The notes under the pieces were generated by a model. The model was not told where the DNA came from, ran no database searches, and worked only from the letters and a program-made list of their open reading frames with translations. Shown piece after piece: positions 12,007 to 25,500 of a DNA stretch of 64,000 nucleotides (its first letter is position 1; each line of letters starts with the position of its first letter). The translations under genes and the position numbers were made by a program. The stretch is from Cristatella mucedo (Eukaryota; Bryozoa; Phylactolaemata; Cristatellidae). Where the stretch lies: the NCBI GenBank assembly GCA_009760855.2, contig WPIO01000023.1:3474501-3538500 (forward strand), in the 5' to 3' direction.

Positions 12007-12241
12007 ATGGCTCGTAGCCCATCTCTTGGCTACCGTATGGTTGGGTTGGATCCAAGAGCTTCTGAGAAAGAATTTGACGACATTTGTGTAAGCGGTAGCA
12101 AACAGGTCACTACTCAGAAGCGACCACAGCAGAGAGATGTGTGGAATAACAGATCTGAGTTCATTTTGTCAATGGTGGGCTTTGCGATCGGTCTTGGTAA
12201 TGTTTGGCGCTTTCCGTACCTATGCTACAAGAACGGAGGAG
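12007..12241 (+). CDS. SLC6 exon 1: N-terminus and TM1
   Basis: Codes for residues 1-78 plus one base of codon 79. It holds a soluble N-terminus and TM1 with NVWRFP at 65-70, the unwound ion and substrate segment. The donor after AACGGAGGAG is GTAAGG (phase 1). ATG 12007 is the first in-frame Met and gives a normal N-terminal length. A plausible acceptor AG (12000-12001) lies 5 nt upstream of the ATG, so an untranslated upstream exon or spliced leader may precede it. Confidence 0.9.
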
Positions 12242-15200
12242 GTAAGGTGAACATTGAAGCAAATCAAAGCCGTTTCTTGTCACAGCCTCAGATACCTTTC
12301 TAACTCACCTTAAAGTTATTTCACGTTCTAACCTGGGCAGCTTAGTTGCTTTGTTTCATATGTTGCTTCTTGTGACGTTGCCTACTGGGTTATTATAATA
12401 AAACGTATGTGTATAATATAAGAGTACATGATAAATATGTGTATAGCGTTGAAGAAGAACTAAATTTATTTCCAGGCATGCAAGCTGGAAAATTAACATT
12501 TCAATTCGGTAAATTCCAGTTAAAAGGTGAGGAACTCTAACGGGAATTAATTGAAGATCTTACTCATGCACCAATGTGTATATTAATTGAAGAGAAAACG
12601 TAATCCGAAGTAATTAAAACAGAAGCTAGGTTTTCTGCTGAATACCCCTCGATTTCTACTTCGAAGAAGAACATGACTCATGGGTCACAAGCGGATTTCA
12701 TTTCATACTAACTGTAGCGATGGGAAAACTACAATTATATTTACAATAGACAATGAACCTATTTAATTTTTAGATGGCTCATATCTCTCGCATGTATATT
12801 TCAGAGGCAATGTCAGCCCTATTGCATAAGTGATACGTTGGAGTAAACGCGCGCCGGCTAACCCGACCCTTACAATCCGTGAGGGGTAAACCCGGCAACC
12901 CCAGCCAAGGGCATTCAAGAGCAGGTTCTCTCTTTATGTATCCGTCGATTTTGATGATCACGAATCGATATAAATGCTTTTTCCGAACTGATTTTCCACA
13001 TCTCTCCATCAACAAAAGACGCTCCTATCACATTTTATCTTTATCGACATTTAGAAAGCAACTGTGTGGAGTCTGTTGGCTACCGAATGCGTACCGAAAG
13101 CCGCTTAGGCTGTGAGTGCGCTATACAAAACTCTCCTGCGTAACACCCACATGGTCTTTATGACTTTGAGGAGTTACTGACGGAGATACATTAAATTACA
13201 TGTGGAGAGACTTGTTGCTATAAACTCTAGATCGAAGGCCCACTGGTCAGCGCTGCTCAAATTAAATTGGAAAATGGTTCTGATACGGCGTTCAGTTCAA
13301 TGTGCACCTAAAGACTGGACTTCACCTCCGGCTTCTGTCCTCACCTGCATTGAACTTTCGCCATTCAAGTCTCAGCTAAAGACGAATGCGCTCCGCTCAG
13401 CTTTTCTGGAGCCCCACCGAAATTTGTCTTTTTCCTCCGCTGTGCGCTTAGTTTGCTTACCACGGCATGATTAATTGCACTTTGTCAACCAGAGTTTCAT
13501 ACAGATCCGCTGTCGTATGAGTTTTCTTCTTTTCTTTTTTTGCATGCTTGCCTTAGCGTAATCCTTATCTGCTTTCGGATGGTTGTCAATGCATGACACC
13601 TAGGTTGGAATTAATTCTTGATTACCGATTTTCTTTCAGCTACTTGTACAGCGCCTAAATAGGGATTTCGTTACCTAAAGTAGCCCTATATATAAAAGAA
13701 GTTATTATTATTATCATTGAGAACATTGCCACTGCCGTTTTTTTTATTAAGTGTTAACAAGGCAAGATGTATAGGCTCCTAATCGATGTGATCTCTAGCA
13801 TTTTCTTGACGTATGCTATTTTGTTTTCACTTAGTTTGTCCTTCGACGTATAAGTTTCAAAAGGGGAGCTGGTCTTGGTTATTTGCTGTTCTCAATCTAT
13901 GCAGCGCCACTAATGCAAGTTTTTTCCCTTCCACAAATTTGGCTTTCAAATATACGCAGAAGCCACTCGTTTTATTGAAATGAATTATAATATACCTTAG
14001 AGCAAGCTTTGGCTAATAGTTTTTTCTGGGTGTCGACGAATATATCTACTAAATGAGAATACAACAGAAGACGTCCTCGGAGCATACCATACACTTCATC
14101 ATTACCACAGACTTCTAAGTGATAAATCAGTGCTTAAACTTGATCTATTGTGTGTGCTTTTGACGATCTTCCATTTATTTATTAGAAATTTATTCACACG
14201 AAAGGCTTCAAGATTGTCCGCTGTCCTAAATTATGGAATACCTATCGCGTTAACTTGCTAAAGACCTATTTGAGGCTAAAATGTATCCAGCATGTATAGC
14301 TATTATTATATATGATCGATATAGCTATCTTATACACACATAGTTTGACCACGTAACTGCTTGTTTTAAGGAGCTGCAGTGAGTTCCTGCCAAACTGACA
14401 CCGACTGTCCAAGTCTATGTTTAAAGATGGTTTCAAGTCTATAGTACGGCTGCGCCATTTTAGTCCTTTCGGTGTTCCTTCAAACAGGGTATTTTTTCCG
14501 CAGAAAAAATTACACGTGCGGCTACTCGGCTGGCGACTCTAGACGAGCGGCGGCCATATAGCACATATAGCATGCGCATGTATCTCTACGCCCAATTGAG
14601 CACGTCGGTGGCCGATGCGCATTTCTTTGTAGGAGCGTTCTTGATCCCTTATTTAATATTTTCTCTCCTCACTGGATTACCTCTACTGTGTCTCGAGCTA
14701 TCTATCGGACAGTATATGGGCTTGTCGGGAACAAAAGCTTGGAACATCTGTCCATTGTTTCGAGGTACGGCGCAATTTCCCCACTCACTATTCGCGTGTA
14801 GCGAAGCTAAACTTTTAGGCCAGCATTCGCTCAGTAGTGGCAAACCTGCTTGCCTCATTCAACACTACGCACTGGTCCAAGCCGCAGTTCTGAGCCGCTG
14901 TGCGGCGCGGTATAAACTGAACCGTCGCGTTGCCATAGGCATCGGATTAGACACGAGCGTCATCGTGTTTCTCGAAAACGCCTACTACATCGTTATCTTG
15001 GCGTGGAACGGCATTTATCTCGTCGACGCCTTTGCTTCCTTATCGTCCTCGTCAGCCGGCCTGCCATGGAGCACGTGCACTAATTGGTGGAACAGCGACA
15101 GGTAGGCACCCACCCAGTAGATGCTGCGTTGCCTTAATCTATGAACGACGGTGGTGATGAAAGTTCAGCCATCGATCTGTTACTGCTCTTAATGCTTATA

Positions 15201-18200
15201 TAGATACTTAGCAATGCCATCATGATTTTGCCTAGCCAGATACACATTTTGGTGGACTTTTGGCTGTCGGAAGTCATTATTATTTTTTGAGGCGAACTCC
15301 ACGTCCGCAGTGCCTTCGTGAAAACCTAATATGAAGCGACCGAGTTTGCACGTATATTCAGAAATAAACTAGCAGAGAAGGTCTTTGCAAAGACGAAATT
15401 CTCAACTCCAGTAAGAACTATTTGAGGCAACCTACGTTGCTGCTATTTGGCCGAATTAAAGCTCGCTTTCATGGCCATGGAATAAAATTGTCACCACTGC
15501 TACTGCCTTCTCCCCACTATCTAGCTCCGCTTCAATGAATATAAATGGAAAAAAATATATAACTCATTTGCATTGCACCCAAAGAGAACTTATTCTCTGT
15601 TATGCGCTTCACATGTGCCACGGGGCTCGAGCCCGCGACCTCGGCCAGACCTTGGTCGGGGCGAGCACCCTAACCACTATACCAAACCAGCGAAAATGGA
15701 TCACTCTATCAGCTCGTCTAAGCTGTTTAAGAGTGCAAATGCACTCATCGCGTTGATCTTTTTCTTAGGTGTGTAGAATCGAGTTTATCGCATTGCTCCC
15801 TCCAAAATGAGTCGATTAACAGCATCTCGTGGAGAAATGACACCAATATCACCACCAATAATAGTTATTTTACAAATGCTACTGGCTGCTCCCTGAATGG
15901 AAACGTCACAGATGCTGCAGACGAGTATTTCAGGTAAGAGAAAATGTGGCCTCCAAATAGATCCTCCACAAGGTAGAATTTCAGGAGTTTTTGCATAGTA
16001 TAATAATGATCGCTTGAATAATGAGCTAGACTGTCGTCTTTTCTACTATCCTTCAGGTTCAAAGTGCTTCAAATGTCTGACGGTATTGGCAATGCCGGCG
16101 GTATTGTTTGGGAGCTGGCAATTGCTCTACTCGTTGTGTGGATCGTCTGCTATCTCTGCATATGGAAAGGCATCAAGCTAACCGGAAAGATTGTTTACTT
16201 TACTGCCTTATTTCCGTACGTAATGATGACGATTTTGTTGGTCAGAGGAGTGACATTACCAGGTGCCTACGATGGGATACTATACTACCTCAAGCCTGAC
16301 TTTCAACGCCTTCTCGACATCACGGTATGCAGCTGTAGTTCAATTTGGCTTTTCAGATTATAACTTGGCGGCTCGTGTATATGATCCCCGATACTAAAAT
16401 TATATCACACCTTCATAAAATATGGAATAAATCTCCGAGACGCATACACCCACCGAATTTCAGCAAGCATAGGTTCAAATCGCCGTGATGGCACACTAGG
16501 TAAGGCGGTTGCTTTCACGACCTCGGCCCCGAAGTCGTGGGTTCGATTCCTGCGGTAGGCGATTCTTTATCGCCACTGCAAGAGGTGGTGATAGCCGTAA
16601 AGGCTCTTCTGTCGCTATACAAAATGAGGCTGTTTAATCAGCTATGATTTATGTATTTATTTATTTTTTAAAACGTGGTGCCAGACGCCTGTCACCAGAC
16701 CCGTTTATTGTCAGAGCATATAAGCCACTTGCTTTCTCATCACGGCCTATCCATTCGTTTTTATGCTGAAGTTGCAGCCTAGTAGTTTTACTTCAATGAG
16801 TATAAGGACTAAAGGCTCCACTGTCTTTCTTTAGGAAATTTCCCTGTTGTCATCGGTCCAGTAAGCACACTGAAAGACCGGGACTTTAACCTGCCTCCTG
16901 GCAGCTCCTATTAATGACCGGGCAGAGAAATGGCATAAGCTATTCGATAGGCCATGCACGGGCGCTTCGCAGAGTGGCTGCGAGCTGGTACTAGCCAACC
17001 GATTGTTGGACAGAGTTCGCCTGCCCACGGCTCGCTGCAACTCACCGTCACTCTCTGCAGCTGCTCTGAGGCGAGTCGCAGACGTGGCCAGTGTTGGGTA
17101 GATTCTTGGCTCTACCCTAGAAGGCCTGTCAATCGCAGCTGATAGTCTCCACTCGGGAAAGCTTACATGAAAACTACTGAGCTCACTCGCTCTTGAGGAA
17201 GAGCAGCCGATCTTTATGGCGACAGGATAATTGCTTTCGTAGGTGATGGTACGAAGTACCCTGTTCAATCTCAGTACTTCCAGTTTTTTCCTTGCCGTGA
17301 AGCAGCGCCTTGTTTAACATGCCGGTGCAGCAGAAATATGACTGTTAAATGCCTGCAGGTTGGACTCATTTTCTGGCTTGTGCTCCACCGTTCAAAAGGC
17401 TGCTGTTAGGCCACTTTTGAGGAAAGCAACAACTGACCAAGAGAACCTAGGCAACTTCCGCCCAGTCTCCCTACTGGCGTTTCAATCAAAGACTAACAAA
17501 CCAAATCAAACAATCAATGACAAAGACCGGAACGAGTATGGCAGACCCACTAAACTCTTTAATCAGAAATTCAAACCTTGCAAGCAAGTTCCAGTCACGT
17601 TTTAGAGCGAATTACTCCACTTAGTCAGCACTGCTTCGGGTGTGTAACGACCTTCTTAAGAATGAAAACTTGGTTAAAAGTCTGTCTGCTTGTTTTGCTT
17701 GATCTTTCGGAAGCATTTGATGCACTAGTTAACCTAGTTCTTCTCGAGCGCTTCTCGTCTGGCCTGGGCATCACTGGCACAGCACTGCAGTAGTTTAGGT
17801 CCTATCTCAGTGGGTAACTTCGAGCATTGATTTCAACGGGCAACAGTCATCCGAGGAACCACTAAAGTATGGGGGTTACCCCAGGGCTCTGCGTTTGGTC
17901 CGCTTCTTTTCACAATTCATACGATTTCTCTTGCTGATGTAATCGCGAAGTACAATCTAGGCTTTTATTTCTATCCATACCACACACGGCTGCATCTAAG
18001 CTGTGATCCCTCCCTGCCTTACAGAGCCTTACAGAACTCAATAAACTCTCTTGCATCAACTCACTCATACGTATCCAAAGCCACTAAGAATTTGAGGCAG
18101 CAATTGAAAACTCTCCTGCGTAACACCCAACTAGTCGTTGTGGCTTGGTGGAGTTGCGAACGGAAAGATATTGCATTTCATTGCATTACTTGCAAGTCTT

Positions 18201-19528
18201 CCTGCCTGTGTAAGTAGGCGCTTATTATTCGTGCAAAACTCTACAGCTAGGCTCGTCTGTCGTGAGCTTCGTAGTTGCTTCATTTCACGCCCTCTCTGAC
18301 TTGCACTGGTTAGCCATCATAAATTCAATCGACTTCAGGGTTATGTCACGTTTTGCTTCATTCTCTTGCTCCAGCCTACTTATCCAAAATATTTCTCAAT
18401 CAGCCTAGTTATCGCACTAACCGCTCTTCTGACTTTAGTCGTTTATGAGTGCTTCGAGCCCCTGCCTCAAATCCTTTGGTGACCGTGCTTTTTGTTCAAT
18501 GGTCCCAATGCTTGGGACTTACTCCTGACTGACGTCACGGCATCAACTGACGACATTTAAAAAAAGACGAAACAAGCACCTCTTTCTTACAGCACTTGGT
18601 CATTGTAGTAATTTTCTGTTGTGTGTTATGCGTGCTGACGCTGTGCATATTACCAATAATCACCTTGTTATGCTTTCTTTACAGCGTACGTCAAGTGCCT
18701 AGAAATATATCAAATTCTCTAGGGTGGTATGAAAGTGTCATATTCTTATTATAATTACCATTATTTTTTTTGGTTTGTTCCAACACGTTAATCATGCCAC
18801 CCACGTCAGTGGCCATGTCCTAGATCTCGTAATCACTAAGGATGTCTGCCCCATTGACCTTGAGGTGTGCCTACTGACCCTCTCGGATCATGATCTGGTC
18901 TTGTTTATTGCTCCTGCTCCGTCGTACGTATAGGGTAGTGTTGAATTTGTGCAGCGACGTAACTCAAGAAGTATTGACCAAGACAAACTTTTAAAATCTG
19001 TGTGAGATGCAGGTCGTCTTGATCTGCACTCAGATTCGATCAACAGCTTCAATACCCTCATTGATGCAGTGAACTATGATACACACCCAGGAGTTCTCTT
19101 GACAAGCATGCTCCAGTAGATTCTGTTCGTGTACAGAGTTACAGAGATCCCTTTCAATGTATCAAAACCTTCAAAAGATGAAACAAGCTATGCTCAGGTT
19201 CGAACATTACTTTAAGAATTCTAGGTCTGATGATGATCTAGCCAACTTCAAAGACTTCCTCCGATTCTTTACCTGGAAGCTTAGAAAAGCCGGAGCGTGT
19301 TCTTTCACTCGAAAACTCGATTCCTGCCAATCAGACCAAAAACAGATTTATATGACCGTAAGCAATTTACAGGCCAATTCTGAGCGGTTTGACTGCTGAG
19401 CTGGTTTGGTCCAGCGGTTAAGGTGCTCGTGCCGATCAAGGCCTGGCTGAGGTCGTGGGCTCTAGCCCGAGGCATATGTGAAGCGCCTGAATAGAGATTA
19501 AGTTCTCTTGGGACGCTATACAAATGAT

Positions 19529-19562
<34 letters not shown>

Positions 19563-22500
19563 CCAGATATTAACGACTGTGCCGAAAATTTATCAACCCT
19601 CGTTACTGAAAAAATTGTGCACATTCGTGCCTCCACACAGCCCCCTACGGCTAAAGTAATTGCGTAATCGCAACCTGCAGCCTTCCTTATAAGATTTTTC
19701 GAGGTTTCTGCATGCGATGCAGCTACCTTAATAAGGTTTAGTAAAAAGAGCTCGTCTCCTGACGATGCTTTATCACCATCTCTGTGGTCTTCACTAACAA
19801 TAATTCAGGTCCTATCACAGTGGGAGACTCCAGAGTATTGATGTGAATGGACAAAGATCATCTGGGGTACCTCTGAAATATGGAGTACCTCAGGGCTCCG
19901 TGCTAGGTTTTTTCACGGTTTATACTCTCCCTCTTGCTTATGTGATTGCGAAGCACAATCTAGGCTTACACCTCTATTCGAATGACACTCAGTTGTACCT
20001 TTCCTTTGATCCCTCCCAGCCTTCGAGCACTTAAAATTCTCTCAACTCGCATACTGCATGTATTGATGACATTCGCACATGGATGGAAGCAAATTTTCTA
20101 AAACTGAACGATGATAAAACTAACTTACTCGTTATGGTCAAACCCAGTGTAGTTCAGAAATCGGAAAGACTGACGCTCAAAATTGGCTCTGCCAGCTTAT
20201 CTCTTGTTGAATCAGCTCAAAATCTAGGTGTCATGTTCCAAAGTGACCTCTCGTTAGACGACCACATCAGCTCCACAGTCAAATCTGCCTTATTTCAGCT
20301 ACATAACATCGCTAATATTTGGGCTTGTTTAGATAAAGATACCACGTCTAAGGTGGTCCATGCATTCGTGACATCTCGTCTCGACTTCTGCAACTCACTG
20401 CTTACTGGCCTACCAGCATGTGCGATCAGACGATTGCAGCTTGTGCAAAACTCTGAAGCCAGGCTTGTCTGTCGTGAGCGTCGAAGTTGCCACATGCCAC
20501 TTCTCGCCGACCTGCACTGGCTACCAGTCAAGCAACGGATTGACTTCAAGGTTTTGTCGCTCACTTTTAGGTCACTTCATTCTTTGGCCCCAGCCTATCT
20601 CTCAGATCTACTTCCCCACCTGGCCAAGCATCGTACCACCTGCTTTTCGGAATCCGAGAGTTTACCAGTACCTCGTACAAACCTTCTCATTTGCATGCTG
20701 ACCCTGTGCATGTCACCCTAACCATATTATTCATTTTGTTTGCTTTTCAAGCATGATTTTACGTACAATTCAATTGCATTTCCCTTTGCAGCAAATGTAA
20801 AGCGATTAGAAAAAGAGTAAGTTCTCTGATGGCGCTTTGTCAAGTGCATTGTTATTGTTACTATCAATATCCCTTTGAGTGGTACAATTTGGATGGATTA
20901 GATGCGAATGAAGCCGTCATTTTGCTGCTTCGAATACGAGGCAATAACGTGCTGGTTGCCTATAAGGAATTGGTTTTACGGTTCACTTGTTCCTCCCTTT
21001 GCCAAGCAGGTAATGTCATATTAGCCCTGACTTCCTGGGATCAAATCCTCTAGGCGGAACTTTAACCATTTAAAAGAATCAGTACTATAACCAGCCCGTC
21101 AACACTGCTTTGTAGTGCTTAGGTCCAGACGGCAATCTGACCGGTGCCTGCAAAATTATAACGTCCGTACACAAATGCGTAGAAATTCGTCATCGCTTTG
21201 CGTAAAATCATTAAGTCATTTTGTTGTGGCTAATAAAATAAACTCATCTTGCTTTTTCTTGACTCGTGTTTTTATAACCTATTGATCAAACAATTCTGGT
21301 TTTATCAGACTGCACATTCACTTCACGAATGCTGGTGCTGACAGATCGCCCCTAAGAGGAACAGGACGAGACTAGAGTGATGGACAGTTGACTGTAGCTA
21401 CTTTTTTCCCGATCGAACGAAAATTCTTCGTGGTTAATTCATCCTTTGGAGACCGTGCATTTAGTTCGTATGCTCCCAAAGCCTGGAACTCCCTCCCGAC
21501 TTGCGTCAGAACATCCCCTGACTTGACCACATTTCAAAAAGAACTTAAAAACACACCTATTTAGGACAGCATTTAGTGGATCCCTGTGATTCGTCCTTCG
21601 TGGGCTTATGCTGACACTGTGCCTGCTGCCACTAACCACATTTGCGCGCTTACCCTGTGCATGTCGCCCCTAACCACGTTGTTCATGTTGTTTATCAAGC
21701 ATGATATTACTCACGATTCAATTGCGTTTCCATTTGCAGCAAATGTAAAGCGCCTAGGAAGAGATTGAGTTCTCTGAGGGCGCTTTATCAAGTGCACTAT
21801 TATTATTATTATACCAGCAATCGTATGTACTCTTGTCTGTGCTCCACCGGCATTCCTTCTAATTGAGCTCTTCAGAAAATAATAAGCTCCCGACACTAAG
21901 CCGATAGTTATATAAAGACGAGACTTTCGCGGACGAGGGTTTTACTATACGTTAATATTTACTCTCGCTGATGCAGTTACTAACGGTATTCAAGTATATC
22001 GACTCATGCAGAGCCTTGCCATTCGTTAGGAACGCGTGTAGTGGCTCCGCCCTTATACTTCGTCTTTGATTTCTCTTTCATAAAACGTGTGTGGGCTGCC
22101 GCTTGAAGTTAATATCCTCCAGATAAATACATGATAGACAGCAATCTAAAAAAAAATAGAAGCGGTGGCTTGCAAAGCCACTACGCCATTTCGTCGAGGA
22201 TCTAACAATGGAAAACGGCAATAGCAGCATCATATCCCAGAAGCTTTAATCGTTAGATATACTTGCACTTTCCTAAACTGGGTTGGAATCAAGTTCTGTA
22301 TCTTAGTTTATGAATTGAAGCTTGACTTTTGAATGCGAAAAAAATGCAGCTGCATTATATTAATGAGAACTGCAAAGGCAGCGCGCGTTCGTCTGCTGTT
22401 AAAGGTGTGGTCGGACGCCGGAACTCAGGTGCTTTATTCATTCGCACTCGCCATCGGAGCGCACGTGACTTTGGGAAGCTTCAACGAATTTCGCTACGAC

Positions 22501-25500
22501 TGCATCAAGGACGCTGTGTTCGTGGCAGCGCTCGATGTTTGCACTAGCATTTACTCGGGCTTTGCCATTTTCTCCGTGCTTGGCTTCATGGCTCATGTAT
22601 CTGGTTTGCCTATCCACGAAGTCAGTAAGAGTGGTACGTTGCACGAGCCATCCATGACCTATTGCTTATTTTACACGTCACAGTTCGATCCAAGTATGAA
22701 TGCTGTCTACTGGGCGTTGGTATAAACTGAACTTGCATATCGCTTGTTACAGCGAGAATTTACCTTCGATATAAGGATGTGTCTAGCTACGAGCTGTTTG
22801 ACAAAATGTCAGGTGCCATGGCCAGATGCATCCATGCTGCTCCTATGACAAAGAGAAATATCATGGTGGCCACTAGCCATTCAAAGACTAAGGGAATTAT
22901 CATGGCGGTCACCAGCCATCCAACGCATTCCACTTTGACTACAAGTTTTGGCCGATAAAAATTTGAGTGAACACATTCCCAGCGCCTTTAACTTGCATTT
23001 ATTATAGAAGCGTAATAATTATTTGACTTTTGTCTCTTGAGCGGTAACTGTAACTGCAGAGAGTACGCACACGTTTGAAGAGCTGTATTACATTAATTTT
23101 CACCAAGCAGAAGAAAGCCTTAGAAGCAGGTGGCTAAAGTTTACAGCTGAGGCTCAGGCGTCATTCTCTTTGCCAGCTGACCATCTTGTAAAGCATATCA
23201 GCAAGCTCGCATAATTTTTCGTAGGTCCTGGGCTTGTGTTCATCGCCTACCCAACAGCTGTTTCACAGATGCCCTTCGCACAGCCCTTATGGGCGATTCT
23301 TTTTTTCATTATGATATTCTTTCTTGGACTTGACAGTCAGGTGAGTTAAGTAACAAAATAAAAGATGGTTGCAACACATACCTAGTTTCCGAGAGCGTTT
23401 TTGAGCCCAATGTGTGTGCTTCACGCAGACAAGTTTAGCAATATGAGCACGCACCTTTGCTTAATATTTCTAGACACATTTGTGGTCACGTTGTGCACTC
23501 TATTTTAGTTTGTCGCTATGGAGACCTTTGTGACTGGTTTCATGGATATCTTTTCGAGTCAGCTTTCAAAAATTCGCTTCGCCAACAGAGAGACTATTGC
23601 GGCTATTTACTGCTTGCTGTCATATCTTGTCGGCTTAACTATGGTAACAAAAGTAAGGACAAATGAGCCCATTTTTCGTTATGCAAGCCAATCTATCTTA
23701 GCTCAAAGTATACTAGCTTCTGTTGACTGCTCATTTACTTTAGGGAGGAGTCTACGTGTTTCAGCTGTTTGATTACTACAGCGGCAGTGGAATCGCTTTG
23801 CTGTGGGTGGCTTTTTGGGAGTGTTGTGCAATATCCTGGGTGTATGGTAAGTATTTGCTATGCAATTACGCATGAAAGCGCAGTCACTGTCTTTGCGAGG
23901 GTGCGCATAAAACTGTGCTTGAATCGTGAGCCATTAATTGCTTAGTTTATATGTATGACTCCGGGCACTTTTAATTGTTATTTTCTCAAAAAATCGCAAT
24001 AAATAGTAACCTCGTAGCAGTGTGTCTTTTCATCAGAACCATCCTTGCGTAGCCGCTCCTTTAGAAATTAAGACCCTTAAGGGGAACTCGATGGGCTCAG
24101 AAATTTCGTGCAAAATTTTTGTTGCGGAGTGAATTGATCAACTGTAACGTACCTCTGTAACACAAAGAAAACGCTGCCGTTAAATCATGCACTTGCGTTT
24201 GAAGTGTAACGTCGAGGATTTAGCCAAGGAGCATTAATTTAAGACTAAATTATGCATAAAACTTTCCTGCCAGTCATTCAGAGATATTGCTGCAAGAAGA
24301 ACGTCTATAAATTCTCTAGCCCCGTTTTTGAATGCGAATTAAGTCATCAATCAGCTTAAACTTTATAATCATCCGCTCTATAAAAAGGCATTTCACTAGA
24401 AGGCTTGCTGGTGTCTTCTTAGTATTTGGTTGGCTTTTGTGTGAGTTTTCCTAGGTTTGAGTCAATGGACTTAGTCTTTTGAATTGATTTTCTGATTTTA
24501 CCTAAATCATTGATGTGCGTTTTATGGTTCAATGCTCTAAAGGTCTTGTTGATACTAGATTTTTAGAAAATCTAATTTAAGATGGATAAGATCGTTTAAG
24601 ATCCTATGTACATCGTAGATATCAATGTATATTAGAATTTTGATCAAGTAATATATTGGAAAAATTGCTGCATTATCTAGTAGATTTGCCTTTTTTAAGA
24701 AATGAAATGAACGCAATCTTTCATGGTTACAACATTGATCAAAGACCAGTACGAATATAAAAGTTATAATCTGAATTAATCTCTGATCGCTGTGAGAAGC
24801 ATGACTTCCTGGTGCAGCTAAAATAAATTATTGTAATGTCGTAAGAGCTTGAGGCGAGGCAGTGAAACCAGCTGCCAAAAGCTGCTACGAAGCCGCGATA
24901 TTCTCGAAACCAAGCAGGCAGATCGGTGCAGGATGGATAAAATCTCTACCATAAAAGGTTACGTGTTAGAGCTCTCTTGATCGGCAATTGAAAGAGAAGG
25001 AACAGTGTAAAAAGTCATAAATATAGGAATGAATTTCCATTCACGATCAAAGATGGTGTAGACATTGCCTTTTCTTATCTGGAGACCCACAAAATAAATT
25101 ACCGGGCTCTTTGACTCTAAAACGAATGACAAAATCTGGTCGCCTCTAGCAGAAACGTGGGAGAAATAATGAAAGCACGCATTGAAATCTTCAGGCTCAT
25201 TGCTATTTTAACACATTAATATGTGCTGTATTTATATTTTATACATAAGGTTCCTATATCTAAAGGTCAAGTACGAGACAGCGTTTAAAAATATCTTTTT
25301 TGCGCTTTGAGAATAGATAACTAGCCCACTTAGAGTTTTCACTAACTAATGATGGTTTGGATAATAGTGGTGCATCTGCCTCGTTCCATTCGAATGCAAA
25401 AGGTTTTTGAGGATTTAGGGATAAGTGGCGGAACGAAATCATCGGGGCAAGAAGTGCACCCACATATTAAAACCACCCTAGCAAGAGACAACAAATCTTT

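Noticed and set aside
16482-16560. tRNA-like A and B boxes here and in other SINE copies
   Set aside because: The sequence does not fold into a full cloverleaf with acceptor stem, and the copies carry SINE tails, so they are tRNA-derived SINEs rather than tRNA genes.
16831-17268. 145-codon minus-strand frame inside SLC6 intron 5
   Set aside because: No recognised domain, no splice or promoter support, antisense in an intron full of repeats.
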